The position numbers and the translations under genes are program-made. This document shows positions 1-5,959 of a stretch of 6,261 bases of DNA, in pieces (the stretch's first letter is position 1; each line of letters opens with the position of its first letter). This DNA is from DATFAS01 sp035254305 (GTDB taxonomy: Bacteria > Bacillota > Bacilli > Aneurinibacillales > RAOX-1). Location of the stretch: positions 1 to 6,261 of the forward strand of contig DATFAS010000155.1 in NCBI GenBank assembly GCA_035254305.1. Reading direction: 5' to 3'. The notes beneath the pieces were generated by a model. The model was not told the origin of the DNA. It saw only the letters and a program-made list of their open reading frames with translations, and searched no databases.

Positions 1-31
1 CGTCCCCTTTTCTTTGGGAAAGTCATATTTT

Positions 32-49
32 TTTATTGTCCCCAATAAA
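32..49. repeat. Short perfect inverted repeat near left edge
   Basis: Two 7-base arms (TTTATTG and CAATAAA) flank a 4-base centre (TCCC). The arms are AT-rich and no clear U-tract follows the hairpin on the minus strand, so it is a poor terminator for uvrX, whose stop codon lies about 80 bases away. The GTCCCC motif at 38-43 inside it recurs at 2-7. The rest of 1-130 is AT-rich, and I see no gene, RNA or obvious promoter there. Confidence 0.3.
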
Positions 50-130
50 TCCCTTTTATAAAATATACCCTTATAATTACTATACTACAGATACAAACAG
101 GTAAAAAGATATTTTATTAGCTCTTAAATA

Positions 131-1396
131 CTACTCATAATGTCCACCGATCTTCGCCCCACGATCTAAGGCTATACCTGCACTGGTTAAACTCGATGCC
201 TTTAACAATGAAGTTGAACCATATCTCTCCCGTATATGATCAATAGCCTTAGCAAGGTTGCGTTTCTTCTCCCTTGTTTGATAATTGAATAAATCTAACT
301 GAACCTCTTGATCTGAGCTTAGGTTAGATAAGGCAACATAGACATTTCGAGTGGGTGTGTCGGGCTGATAGTATTGATCAAATATTTTTTCGCAGGCCTG
401 ATACATTTCATCTTCGAAATTCGTAGGTGTATCTATACTCATAGAACGTGAAAAACCACCGTCAATATCTCTGGAATAGCCTATTCCAACACTAATTGTT
501 CTTCCCGCCATTCCATCCTTTCGTGCACGAGCTGTGACTTCATCTACTAGCTCACGCATAACCACTTTAATCTCCGAGGCATGATGATAATCTCTTAACA
601 GAGTAATTCCGTTTCCATAGCTTTTATGCTCCTGGCTATAATTAGGACGTACAGTCGACGTATCGATTCCCCAACAGTGCTGCCACAACTGCCGACCCAT
701 AATCCCCCATTTTTTTTCTAATATATTCACATCAAAATGTGCTAGATGCCCTACATTTCGTATGCCGAGGCGATTCAAATTCTTGGTCATGCGCTGTCCT
801 ATTCCCCACATTTTACGGATATCAACAGGGAATAAACTTATAGGAAGATCCTCATACTTCCATTCTGCTATGCCTTCTGCTGTTTTTTTCGCTTCTATAT
901 CTAGGCATAATTTAGATACCAACATATTCGGGCCGATCCCTATAGCCAATGGCAGTCGCAGCTCGTCCCAAACAATTTCTTTAATTTTTCGGGCAATGGT
1001 CCATTTATCACCGAATAGCCTCTCGCTTGATGTTACATCAATCCAACATTCATCAACGGAATATTGGAATATACTATCAAATGGTGCAAAGCGGTTAAGG
1101 ATTTTAGTCATTTCTATACTCATTTCAAGATATTTCCCCATTTGAGCTTTCACTACTTTAATCCGCGGGTCCTTCGGTAATTCAAAATAACGACTGACAT
1201 TGCTTACTCCAAAGTCTCGTTTTAATGCGATAGAGGCTGCCAGCACGATAGATCCCTCACGCTCCAGTGACCCTACAACAGCAAGGTGCGTGGTATAAGG
1301 ATCAAGCCCTAGAAGACTGCAGTGAGCTGAAGCATAAAAAGATTTCGCATCCAAAATCAAAATTGAACGATTCGGCATCTTGGAATAGTCCAACAT
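131..1396 (-). CDS. uvrX: Y-family DNA polymerase, UvrX/YqjW type (SOS translesion polymerase)
   Basis: This is a 421-residue error-prone polymerase that copies past DNA lesions, about the length of Bacillus UvrX. Seen in order: the N-terminal palm motif LDAKSFYAS, with metal-binding D16 and Y21 at the usual steric-gate position; the second catalytic motif SVDECW, with D115 and E116; a helix-hairpin-helix thumb segment around 196-218 (MWGIGQRMTKNL); a little-finger domain from about 255 to 355; and a perfect sliding-clamp-binding motif QLDLF at 366-370. The frame stays open 27 codons further upstream, but I chose the ATG at 1394-1396 because GGGGAG (1405-1410) lies 8 bases before it, the family starts at this point, and the longer version would cover the promoter and LexA boxes. 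No YolD-like partner gene, often found beside such polymerases in Bacillus, is visible on either side. Family assignment is firm; SOS control is inferred from the operators. Confidence 0.95.
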   Translation of the reverse strand: MLDYSKMPNRSILILDAKSFYASAHCSLLGLDPYTTHLAVVGSLEREGSIVLAASIALKRDFGVSNVSRYFELPKDPRIKVVKAQMGKYLEMSIEMTKILNRFAPFDSIFQYSVDECWIDVTSSERLFGDKWTIARKIKEIVWDELRLPLAIGIGPNMLVSKLCLDIEAKKTAEGIAEWKYEDLPISLFPVDIRKMWGIGQRMTKNLNRLGIRNVGHLAHFDVNILEKKWGIMGRQLWQHCWGIDTSTVRPNYSQEHKSYGNGITLLRDYHHASEIKVVMRELVDEVTARARKDGMAGRTISVGIGYSRDIDGGFSRSMSIDTPTNFEDEMYQACEKIFDQYYQPDTPTRNVYVALSNLSSDQEVQLDLFNYQTREKKRNLAKAIDHIRERYGSTSLLKASSLTSAGIALDRGAKIGGHYE

Positions 1397-1409
1397 CGTC
1401 ACATCTCCC

Positions 1410-1423
1410 CGAACATTTGTTTC
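1410..1423 (-). promoter_or_regulatory. LexA (DinR) operator of uvrX, proximal
   Basis: The plus-strand sequence CGAACATTTGTTTC matches the Bacillus LexA consensus CGAACRNRYGTTYC at 13 of 14 positions; the only departure is T for R in the centre. It lies just downstream of the predicted transcription start and touches the Shine-Dalgarno sequence, a position where bound LexA would block transcription. This is direct sequence evidence for SOS induction of uvrX. Confidence 0.85.
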
Positions 1424-1430
1424 TATAAAT

Positions 1431-1460
1431 AGTATAGTCTGTTTGCCACAAACTATGCAA
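1431..1460 (-). promoter_or_regulatory. Sigma-A-type promoter of uvrX
   Basis: On the minus strand TTGCAT (1455-1460) and TATACT (1431-1436) are 18 bases apart, giving a predicted start near 1424 and a leader of about 28 bases. The promoter sits between and overlaps two LexA-box-like sequences, consistent with a normally repressed SOS promoter. Confidence 0.7.
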
Positions 1461-1471
1461 ATGTATGTTCG
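1458..1471 (-). promoter_or_regulatory. Second LexA-box-like site, over the uvrX -35 region
   Basis: On the minus strand CGAACATACATTTG has one perfect half (CGAAC) and a degenerate second half (ATTTG instead of GTTCG). It overlaps the -35 hexamer. It is a weaker match than the proximal box, but its spacing and placement suggest a double operator rather than chance. Confidence 0.5.
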
Positions 1472-1497
1472 TGCCAATTTTATGCAGTTTTATCTCC

Positions 1498-1537
1498 ATA
1501 AAGAAAAGGACGAACCCTAAAATCTGGTCCGCCCCTT
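1498..1537 (-). terminator. Intrinsic terminator of the holin-like gene
   Basis: On the minus strand an arm at 1526-1537 (AAGGGGCGGACC) pairs with an arm at 1506-1516 (GGTTCGTCCTT) through about 11 pairs, with two G-U pairs and one bulged G, around a loop of about 9 bases. A T-rich run (TTTTCTTT) follows. It lies about 15 bases after the stop codon of the 1552-1902 gene and separates that gene from uvrX. Confidence 0.7.
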
Positions 1538-1551
1538 CTGTTCTTTACCTT

Positions 1552-1902
1552 CTATCTTCCTTCTTCCGTGCGGCCTAAACGAGGCTTAGCAGGAACAAAC
1601 AGATCCACGATACCAACAACTACTGCTGCTAGTAAGGCACCCAGTATGGTAACACGGACACCAGCGAGAATAAATTGCGTCACATAAATGACAACAGCAC
1701 TCACCAGGAAGCCAATAATTCCTCGGTGATAAGGTGAAATATTCGCACCGAATATGGCCTCAATTCCCCAGCCGATTAATGCAATCACTAGTGCTGCTCC
1801 CAATGCAGTCCAAAATCCTGAAATCTGAAATCCGGGTACAAACCAGCTAATGACCCACAAAACTAAAGCAGAAACAACGAATCGTATAATGTGTCTTAGC
1901 AT
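1552..1902 (-). CDS. Small integral membrane protein, phage holin family 4 / YvlD-like
   Basis: This 116-residue protein is almost entirely hydrophobic. Four membrane segments can be read at about 5-23, 30-50, 60-80 and 85-105, with short glycine-rich turns and a charged tail (KPRLGRTEEGR). The layout, and motifs such as WFVPGF near the start and VDLFVPA near the end, fit the widespread family annotated as phage holin family 4 (PF04020), which includes Bacillus YvlD. Despite the name, most members are chromosomal envelope proteins of unknown role, and no lysin or phage gene is nearby, so a lysis role is not supported. An AAGGAG (1915-1920) lies 12 bases before the ATG, a rather long spacing. 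I found no convincing promoter in 1921-2030. A terminator follows the gene, and the HD-GYP terminator precedes it, so it looks monocistronic. Family call from composition and remembered motifs. Confidence 0.85.
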   Translation of the reverse strand: MLRHIIRFVVSALVLWVISWFVPGFQISGFWTALGAALVIALIGWGIEAIFGANISPYHRGIIGFLVSAVVIYVTQFILAGVRVTILGALLAAVVVGIVDLFVPAKPRLGRTEEGR

Positions 1903-2030
1903 AAGTAGGCAACTCTCCTTCTTAGAAGAAATAACTTTGGTTTTTCATTATTTCCTACTTATTTTTCGGTCATACACAATTTTTAATACAGTTAAATATT
2001 TGGTAATAAATACATTTTCTCCTAATAGGG

Positions 2031-2070
2031 AAAAAGAATAGACCCTATGCTTAAGGAAAGCCAAAGGGTC
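2031..2070 (-). terminator. Intrinsic terminator of the HD-GYP gene
   Basis: On the minus strand GACCCT (2065-2070) pairs with AGGGTC (2041-2046), and an inner GCTT/AAGC stem with loop TCCTT lies between them. A T-rich stretch (TATTCTTTTT) follows. It starts about 20 bases after the stop codon of the HD-GYP gene. Confidence 0.75.
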
Positions 2071-2089
2071 CTCAAATTTTATTATGTCT

Positions 2090-3172
2090 TTATAAAATAG
2101 CTTCACAACCTACAATCATAATCGAAAGATTTTTTGATAAATCAATTTCCTGACATTCAGTCAATTTTTCACCGGTTGGAGATTCAAACACCCGAATAAC
2201 AGGGCGAGTAACAAAATTCGCATTACTATCGACTACAACACCCTTTTCTCCTGTACTCAGTTCTACTGTTAATCCAATCGGATAAATAACAATTTTCTTT
2301 CGGAAAATCTCCACTGCTTCTTGCTCGAAATGAGTATTCGTCTCGGCAAAGATAATATCAATTGCCTCATGAGGTAACATAGCTTTTCGGTATACACGAT
2401 GAGAGGTTAAAGCATCAAAAACATCTCCTACCGCAATAAGGCGAGCATATGGATGAATCTCCTCTTCTTTTAGCCCACGTGGATAACCTGTCCCATTCCA
2501 TTTTTCATGGTGTTGAAAGGCGCAATGTGCAGCAAGCAATGGAATTTCAATTTCCTTACGAAGCATTTGAAAACCAAATTCCGTATGTTTCTTGATTTGT
2601 TCAAATTCCTCATCCGTAAGCTTACCTGGTTTCTGTAGGACATTTTCTGGAATTAACATTTTACCAATATCGTGAAGTATACAGCCTAATCCAATTTCGT
2701 TGAGCTTTCTATCATTAAAGCCTTTATCCACCGCTAATCCAAGTGTATAAATCATCACATTCAATGAATGAGAAAAAAGATAGTGGTCCTTAACCTGCAT
2801 ATCAGAAAGAAGGTTAACCACTCGTTTGCTTGCTTTGATTTCTTTAACTATAGAGGAAATAACATCCTTAAATCGATCAATCTTAATAATATCATGCAAC
2901 TTCCCTTTGGGATTCTGCAGGTTATTAAATGTCGTTTTAATGGTATCGATTGCTTTTACTCGAAGTTCTAATGGAATTGTATCCGTTAGTTCAAGATCAC
3001 TTGTAAATTTGTCTTGTATGTATAAAACTGTAACCCCATGCTCTTGTAGCCTAGAAATTAATCGTTGGGTTAACATCATATTTTCTGCTAGTAGCAGTTG
3101 CCCACTCTCATGATAGATAGGGCGTCCCAGCATCATTCCTGGAGAGCAATTATAAATAGACACCAAACGCAT
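2090..3172 (-). CDS. HD-GYP domain protein, predicted cyclic di-GMP phosphodiesterase
   Basis: This 360-residue cytoplasmic protein should hydrolyse cyclic di-GMP, the messenger that switches bacteria between sessile and motile states. Three parts are visible. Residues 1-55 form an N-terminal segment (MRLVSIYNCSPGMMLGRPIY) of a kind I associate with Firmicute HD-GYP proteins. The HD-GYP domain spans about 125-290. A beta-rich C-terminal tail covers about 295-355. Expected metal ligands are all present: H135, H167-D168 (in HDIGK), H196, H221-H222 and D250, plus the signature GTGYP at 227-231. The glutamate four residues before the first histidine in tri-iron members is Y131 here, suggesting a two-metal site. 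No membrane segment, GGDEF, PAS or receiver domain is seen. The start is supported by AGGAG (3179-3183) 6 bases before ATG. It follows fnr by 94 bases on the same strand and has its own likely promoter. Activity is inferred from intact motifs. Confidence 0.93.
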   Translation of the reverse strand: MRLVSIYNCSPGMMLGRPIYHESGQLLLAENMMLTQRLISRLQEHGVTVLYIQDKFTSDLELTDTIPLELRVKAIDTIKTTFNNLQNPKGKLHDIIKIDRFKDVISSIVKEIKASKRVVNLLSDMQVKDHYLFSHSLNVMIYTLGLAVDKGFNDRKLNEIGLGCILHDIGKMLIPENVLQKPGKLTDEEFEQIKKHTEFGFQMLRKEIEIPLLAAHCAFQHHEKWNGTGYPRGLKEEEIHPYARLIAVGDVFDALTSHRVYRKAMLPHEAIDIIFAETNTHFEQEAVEIFRKKIVIYPIGLTVELSTGEKGVVVDSNANFVTRPVIRVFESPTGEKLTECQEIDLSKNLSIMIVGCEAIL

Positions 3173-3203
3173 AAGGTGCTCCTATCCGAACCGTTTTATT
3201 TCT

Positions 3204-3232
3204 ATTATATCGAGAAATTCGACAGACTTTAA
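3204..3232 (-). promoter_or_regulatory. Likely sigma-A promoter of the HD-GYP gene
   Basis: On the minus strand a perfect TATAAT (3204-3209) has TTAAAG (3227-3232) 17 bases upstream, a weak -35 matching 3 of 6. The predicted start is near 3197, giving a leader of about 25 bases. The sequence CTCGATAT overlapping the -10 resembles the end of a motility sigma-D promoter, but the TAAA element is only 13 bases away instead of about 15, so I favour sigma-A. Confidence 0.5.
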
Positions 3233-3266
3233 CAAAAAAATAGTTACGAAAATGTGAATAAATATT

Positions 3267-3965
3267 TTATATTTGACAAATTTCCGTTGGGCAGTTATCG
3301 CAACAAATGGAAGATTTGAGATATTCTAAATCATATATAATAATTGAGCCGTCTTGCATCTCAAGAATATTTAAATCCTTTAATTCACTTAAAATACGGC
3401 TAATTGTTTCCCGTGGGGTACCAATCATCCGGGCCAAATCTTGGATTTTTATCGGAAAATCAATAAGAATTCCCTCACTAACTTTCCTTCCATAGCTATT
3501 ACTAAGCCGGATAAGGATGGAATAAAGAGCTCCATTCTTCCCATGCAGGATAAAATCCCGTAATTTGGACTGGTCGAGTCGATAAAGAATGCCAATCCAC
3601 CGCATGAATTCAACACATAAATGAGGATTGTGCTCTAATAAAGCCTCCAAGGCAGGCCTTTGAAAAACATAAAGCTCACCGGGTTCAAGCATTTGTGCAG
3701 AGGTAGTATAGGTAATTCCTTCTTGAAACAGGACAAGCTCTCCTACTAATTCATCTGTCTGGCATAGCTTCAACAATAGATCCTTACCCTCTGCTGTTGT
3801 TTTACAAACACGTGCTCTGCCAGATTTAATTAAATAAAATTTATCAGCCTTCTCCCCATCCATAAATACGATTTGATTTTTTTTATATTTTTGTACAGTT
3901 GAAATACGAATAACGCCTTCCTTAAGAATGGGAGAAATTCTGTTTGATCTACTACAAATAAACAT
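3267..3965 (-). CDS. fnr: Fnr-type oxygen-responsive transcription regulator (Crp/Fnr family)
   Basis: This 232-residue DNA-binding regulator is predicted to sense oxygen loss through a 4Fe-4S cluster and to switch anaerobic genes. A cyclic-nucleotide-binding-like beta barrel spans about 20-110, a dimer helix about 115-140, and a Crp-type helix-turn-helix about 172-195 with recognition helix RETISR (185-190). The tail carries C222-x2-C225-x4-C230, the same spacing as the cluster cysteines C227, C230 and C235 of B. subtilis Fnr. D137, in the segment KLRD, corresponds well to its fourth ligand D141, and the surrounding stretch (HGKNGALYS, IRLSNSYG) is strikingly like that protein. E. coli FNR instead has N-terminal cysteines. 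Additional cysteines C4, C54, C68, C117 and C221 have no assigned role. AAGGGG (3973-3978) lies 7 bases before the ATG. Unlike in B. subtilis, no nitrate-respiration gene is adjacent; the neighbours are an HD-GYP gene and, divergently, a chemoreceptor gene. Confidence 0.92.
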   Translation of the reverse strand: MFICSRSNRISPILKEGVIRISTVQKYKKNQIVFMDGEKADKFYLIKSGRARVCKTTAEGKDLLLKLCQTDELVGELVLFQEGITYTTSAQMLEPGELYVFQRPALEALLEHNPHLCVEFMRWIGILYRLDQSKLRDFILHGKNGALYSILIRLSNSYGRKVSEGILIDFPIKIQDLARMIGTPRETISRILSELKDLNILEMQDGSIIIYDLEYLKSSICCDNCPTEICQI

Positions 3966-4003
3966 CCCTTTTCCCCTTACATAATTTGAATAAACTACTG
4001 TGG

Positions 4004-4009
4004 ATTATA
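4004..4009 (-). promoter_or_regulatory. Candidate -10 element of fnr
   Basis: A perfect TATAAT on the minus strand would start transcription near 3997, about 30 bases before the fnr ATG. No good -35 lies 16-18 bases upstream (GACTTT is the best available), which would fit a promoter that needs an activator. A TTGAT half-site lies at 4043-4047, near where an activator would bind. Confidence 0.4.
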
Positions 4010-4090
4010 TTCCATGAAAGATAAGAAAAGTCCTGCTTTACCATCAAAGATCATATAATCCTAAAATTAATTCTCCCTATACTAAAAAAT

Positions 4091-4133
4091 CGTAATTTAT
4101 GTCACGGCAGATCTTCTAATATTTGGTTATTAT
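4091..4133 (+). promoter_or_regulatory. Candidate Fnr box and -10 upstream of the chemoreceptor gene
   Basis: CGTAA-N6-TCACG (4091-4106) is a near-dyad matching the B. subtilis Fnr consensus TGTGA-N6-TCAC(T/A) at 7 of 10 defined positions. A TATTAT (4128-4133) downstream would give a start near 4140, placing the box centre (4098.5) at -41.5, the classic position for activation by this family. An alternative promoter, TTGGTT (4123-4128) with TATTCT (4146-4151), and an isolated TATAAT at 4054-4059 also exist, so the true start is uncertain. Confidence 0.3.
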
Positions 4134-4135
4134 TT

Positions 4136-4151
4136 AGAATATGGATATTCT
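4136..4151. promoter_or_regulatory. Perfect 7-base dyad, possible operator
   Basis: AGAATAT and ATATTCT flank a 2-base centre (GG), a perfect dyad of 16 bases between the candidate -10 and the start of the chemoreceptor gene. Its size and spacing suit a dimeric repressor. It does not match the Fur, PerR, CcpA, Rex or Fnr boxes I know, and it matches CodY only poorly. Confidence 0.35.
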
Positions 4152-4197
4152 GACTAATTAAAGGAATAGAGAAAATGTATCAGGGAGTGATAGAAGT

Positions 4198-5889
4198 TTG
4201 TTCAAAAAAATGGGGATTGGTGCAAAGTATAATTTTATTTTTATTGTTTTGATGCTGTTCCTTTCCGTTCTGATTGGCTACCTTGTTTCTATAGAAGTGA
4301 AGTCAGCCATCAAAAAAATTGCTATAGAAAAAGCTAAAAGCGATGTCCTGCTGAGCTATCAATATTTAGACCAGAAATATCCAGGTGACTGGAAGATCGA
4401 AAATAATCAAATGTATAAGGGAAAAATAAAAATTAATGATAATGATGAAATCGTAGACCATATCGGAAATATAACCAAGGATACGGTAACGATCTTTCAA
4501 GGAAATACACGAATAACTACGAATGTGATGAAGGATGGGAAGCGAATAATTGGTACCCAAGTATCCAAAGAAGTCGAAAATGTTGTTCTTACAGGCGGAA
4601 AAGCTTTTTATGGTGAAGCGAACGTGGTGGGAAGGTTCTATCAATCTGCCTATATACCCATTCAAAATACAAGTGGAGAAATAATTGGAATCTACTATGT
4701 TGGTACATCCCAAGAGCTTATTGATACAACCAATCAATCCATTCTAAAATCTTTATCCATCACATTAATTTTTACCTTATTATTGTCTATTGTTGTTATT
4801 TTTGTTTTTACAAAAAGGCTAAAGAAACGGTTGAATACCATTGCACAGGCGTTCGAAGAAGCTGGCCAAGGAAATTTCACAGTGAATATTCATGATTCAA
4901 GTAGTGATGAAATCAGTACCCTTGGTCAAGGATTTAATCATATGCGTGATAATTTAAAACGATTAATCGAAAAGGTAATCCACCATTCCGAACAAGTAAC
5001 CGATGCCTCACATAATCTGACGGAAACCTCTAAGCATATGCATGAGGCCACTGAACAGATTAGCCTATCCATTCAGAAGGTTTCGTGGGATGCCGACAAA
5101 CAGGCTGCTAGTACACAGGAGGCTTATCAAATCTCAGATGAAATCTGTAAAGGAATGAACCAAGCAGCTTCAACAATTCAAACAGTCGCACAAGCTACAA
5201 TCCAGGCAGACGAGAAGGCCTCCCTCGGCTATGAACTAGTAGAGCAAACGAGACAACAGATGAATCATATTGAACAGATCGTAAAAGAGATGGTGAATAG
5301 TGTAGATTCATTAAGTGAGAAAACAAAACAAATTGATCATATCGCCGGATTAATCACCCAAATTTCAAGTCAAACTAATCTCTTAGCTCTTAATGCAGCT
5401 ATTGAGGCAGCACGAGCAGGTGAACAGGGAAAAGGATTTTCAGTTGTTGCCGGGGAAGTCCGGAACCTCGCTGAACAGTCACGAGCAGCAACGGAGGATA
5501 TCCGGTTACTAATTGAGGAAATTAATAAAGAAACAGACCATGCCAAAGGGTCAGTTACCCAAAGTACGGATATGGTAAAGCAAGGTATGGATCTTGTCCA
5601 CCAGACAGGAGCTGCATTCGAATCCATTGTTTCAATGATTCGTGATATTTCTGCCCAATCAGGACAGGTCTCTGCCGTTGTTACACAAGTCAGTTCAGGA
5701 TCGAATCAAGTTGTCGTTTCCATGGAAGGCATCTCCAGAATCTCAAACGAGACATCTGGGTATTCACAACAGGTTGCAGCTGCTACACAGGAACAGCATG
5801 CCTCTATGGAGAGTATCATAACCTCTGCTAACACATTGGATGAAATCGCAAAAGAGCTCCAAGAAATTGTGAAGCAGTTCAAAATTTAA
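4198..5889 (+). CDS. Methyl-accepting chemotaxis protein with extracellular Cache sensor
   Basis: This 563-residue transmembrane receptor is predicted to signal through CheW and CheA to the flagellar motor. In order: membrane helix 1 (about 12-31), an extracellular sensor (about 32-182), membrane helix 2 (about 183-204), a HAMP domain (about 205-257) and a long coiled-coil signalling domain whose conserved hairpin tip (LLALNAAIEAARAGEQGKGF) lies around 395-414. The sensor, with features such as KYPGDW, GNTRITTNV and IIGIYYVGTS, looks like the single-Cache type (Cache_3-Cache_2), a family that often binds small organic acids; the ligand here is unknown. I keep the TTG start because GGGAGTGA (4183-4190) is 7 bases before it, while the next in-frame ATG at 4210 is about 20 bases away. 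There is no C-terminal CheR-binding pentapeptide. It is transcribed divergently from fnr and ends at a strong terminator. No che or flagellar genes are in the window. Confidence 0.95.
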   Translation: MFKKMGIGAKYNFIFIVLMLFLSVLIGYLVSIEVKSAIKKIAIEKAKSDVLLSYQYLDQKYPGDWKIENNQMYKGKIKINDNDEIVDHIGNITKDTVTIFQGNTRITTNVMKDGKRIIGTQVSKEVENVVLTGGKAFYGEANVVGRFYQSAYIPIQNTSGEIIGIYYVGTSQELIDTTNQSILKSLSITLIFTLLLSIVVIFVFTKRLKKRLNTIAQAFEEAGQGNFTVNIHDSSSDEISTLGQGFNHMRDNLKRLIEKVIHHSEQVTDASHNLTETSKHMHEATEQISLSIQKVSWDADKQAASTQEAYQISDEICKGMNQAASTIQTVAQATIQADEKASLGYELVEQTRQQMNHIEQIVKEMVNSVDSLSEKTKQIDHIAGLITQISSQTNLLALNAAIEAARAGEQGKGFSVVAGEVRNLAEQSRAATEDIRLLIEEINKETDHAKGSVTQSTDMVKQGMDLVHQTGAAFESIVSMIRDISAQSGQVSAVVTQVSSGSNQVVVSMEGISRISNETSGYSQQVAAATQEQHASMESIITSANTLDEIAKELQEIVKQFKI

Positions 5890-5931
5890 GTAAAAGATAC
5901 CCAGGTGATTTTCGTCTATTTTTCAGCAAGC

Positions 5932-5959
5932 CCTCCCATTACGGGAGGTTATTTTATTT
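5932..5959 (+). terminator. Intrinsic terminator of the chemoreceptor gene
   Basis: CCTCCC (5932-5937) and GGGAGG (5943-5948) form a perfect 6-base stem around ATTAC, followed by TTATTTTATTT. It lies 42 bases after the stop codon. Its T-rich tail covers the stop codon of the convergent small gene at 5954. In the other direction no T-run follows the hairpin, so it should work mainly on the plus strand. Confidence 0.88.

Noticed and set aside
762..1145. 127-codon open frame on the plus strand inside uvrX
   Set aside because: It is antisense to a well-supported polymerase gene, has no recognisable domain, and I see no good ribosome binding site; it is a shadow frame.
1397..1477. 27-codon N-terminal extension of uvrX
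   Set aside because: It would overlap the predicted promoter and both LexA boxes, has no conserved start for the family, and the ATG at 1396 has a good Shine-Dalgarno sequence.
1552..1902. Holin-like gene as a sign of a prophage
   Set aside because: The family name is misleading: most members are chromosomal membrane proteins like YvlD, and no lysin, portal, integrase or tail gene is present.
2000..2025. Possible 7-codon leader peptide on the minus strand upstream of the holin-like gene
   Set aside because: AGGAG precedes an ATG, but the frame ends after seven codons with no hairpin, stall codons or conservation to support attenuation.
3210..3232. Sigma-D (motility) promoter for the HD-GYP gene
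   Set aside because: CTCGATAT matches 6 of 8 positions of the -10, but TAAA is only 13 bases upstream instead of about 15; the perfect TATAAT favours sigma-A.
3253..3268. TGTGA half-site between fnr and the HD-GYP gene as an Fnr box
   Set aside because: The second half (ATTTT) does not match and the position is far from the predicted HD-GYP -10.
5370..5627. 85-codon antisense open frame inside the chemoreceptor gene
   Set aside because: It runs opposite the highly conserved signalling-tip region, whose codon pattern creates open antisense frames, and it encodes no recognisable domain.
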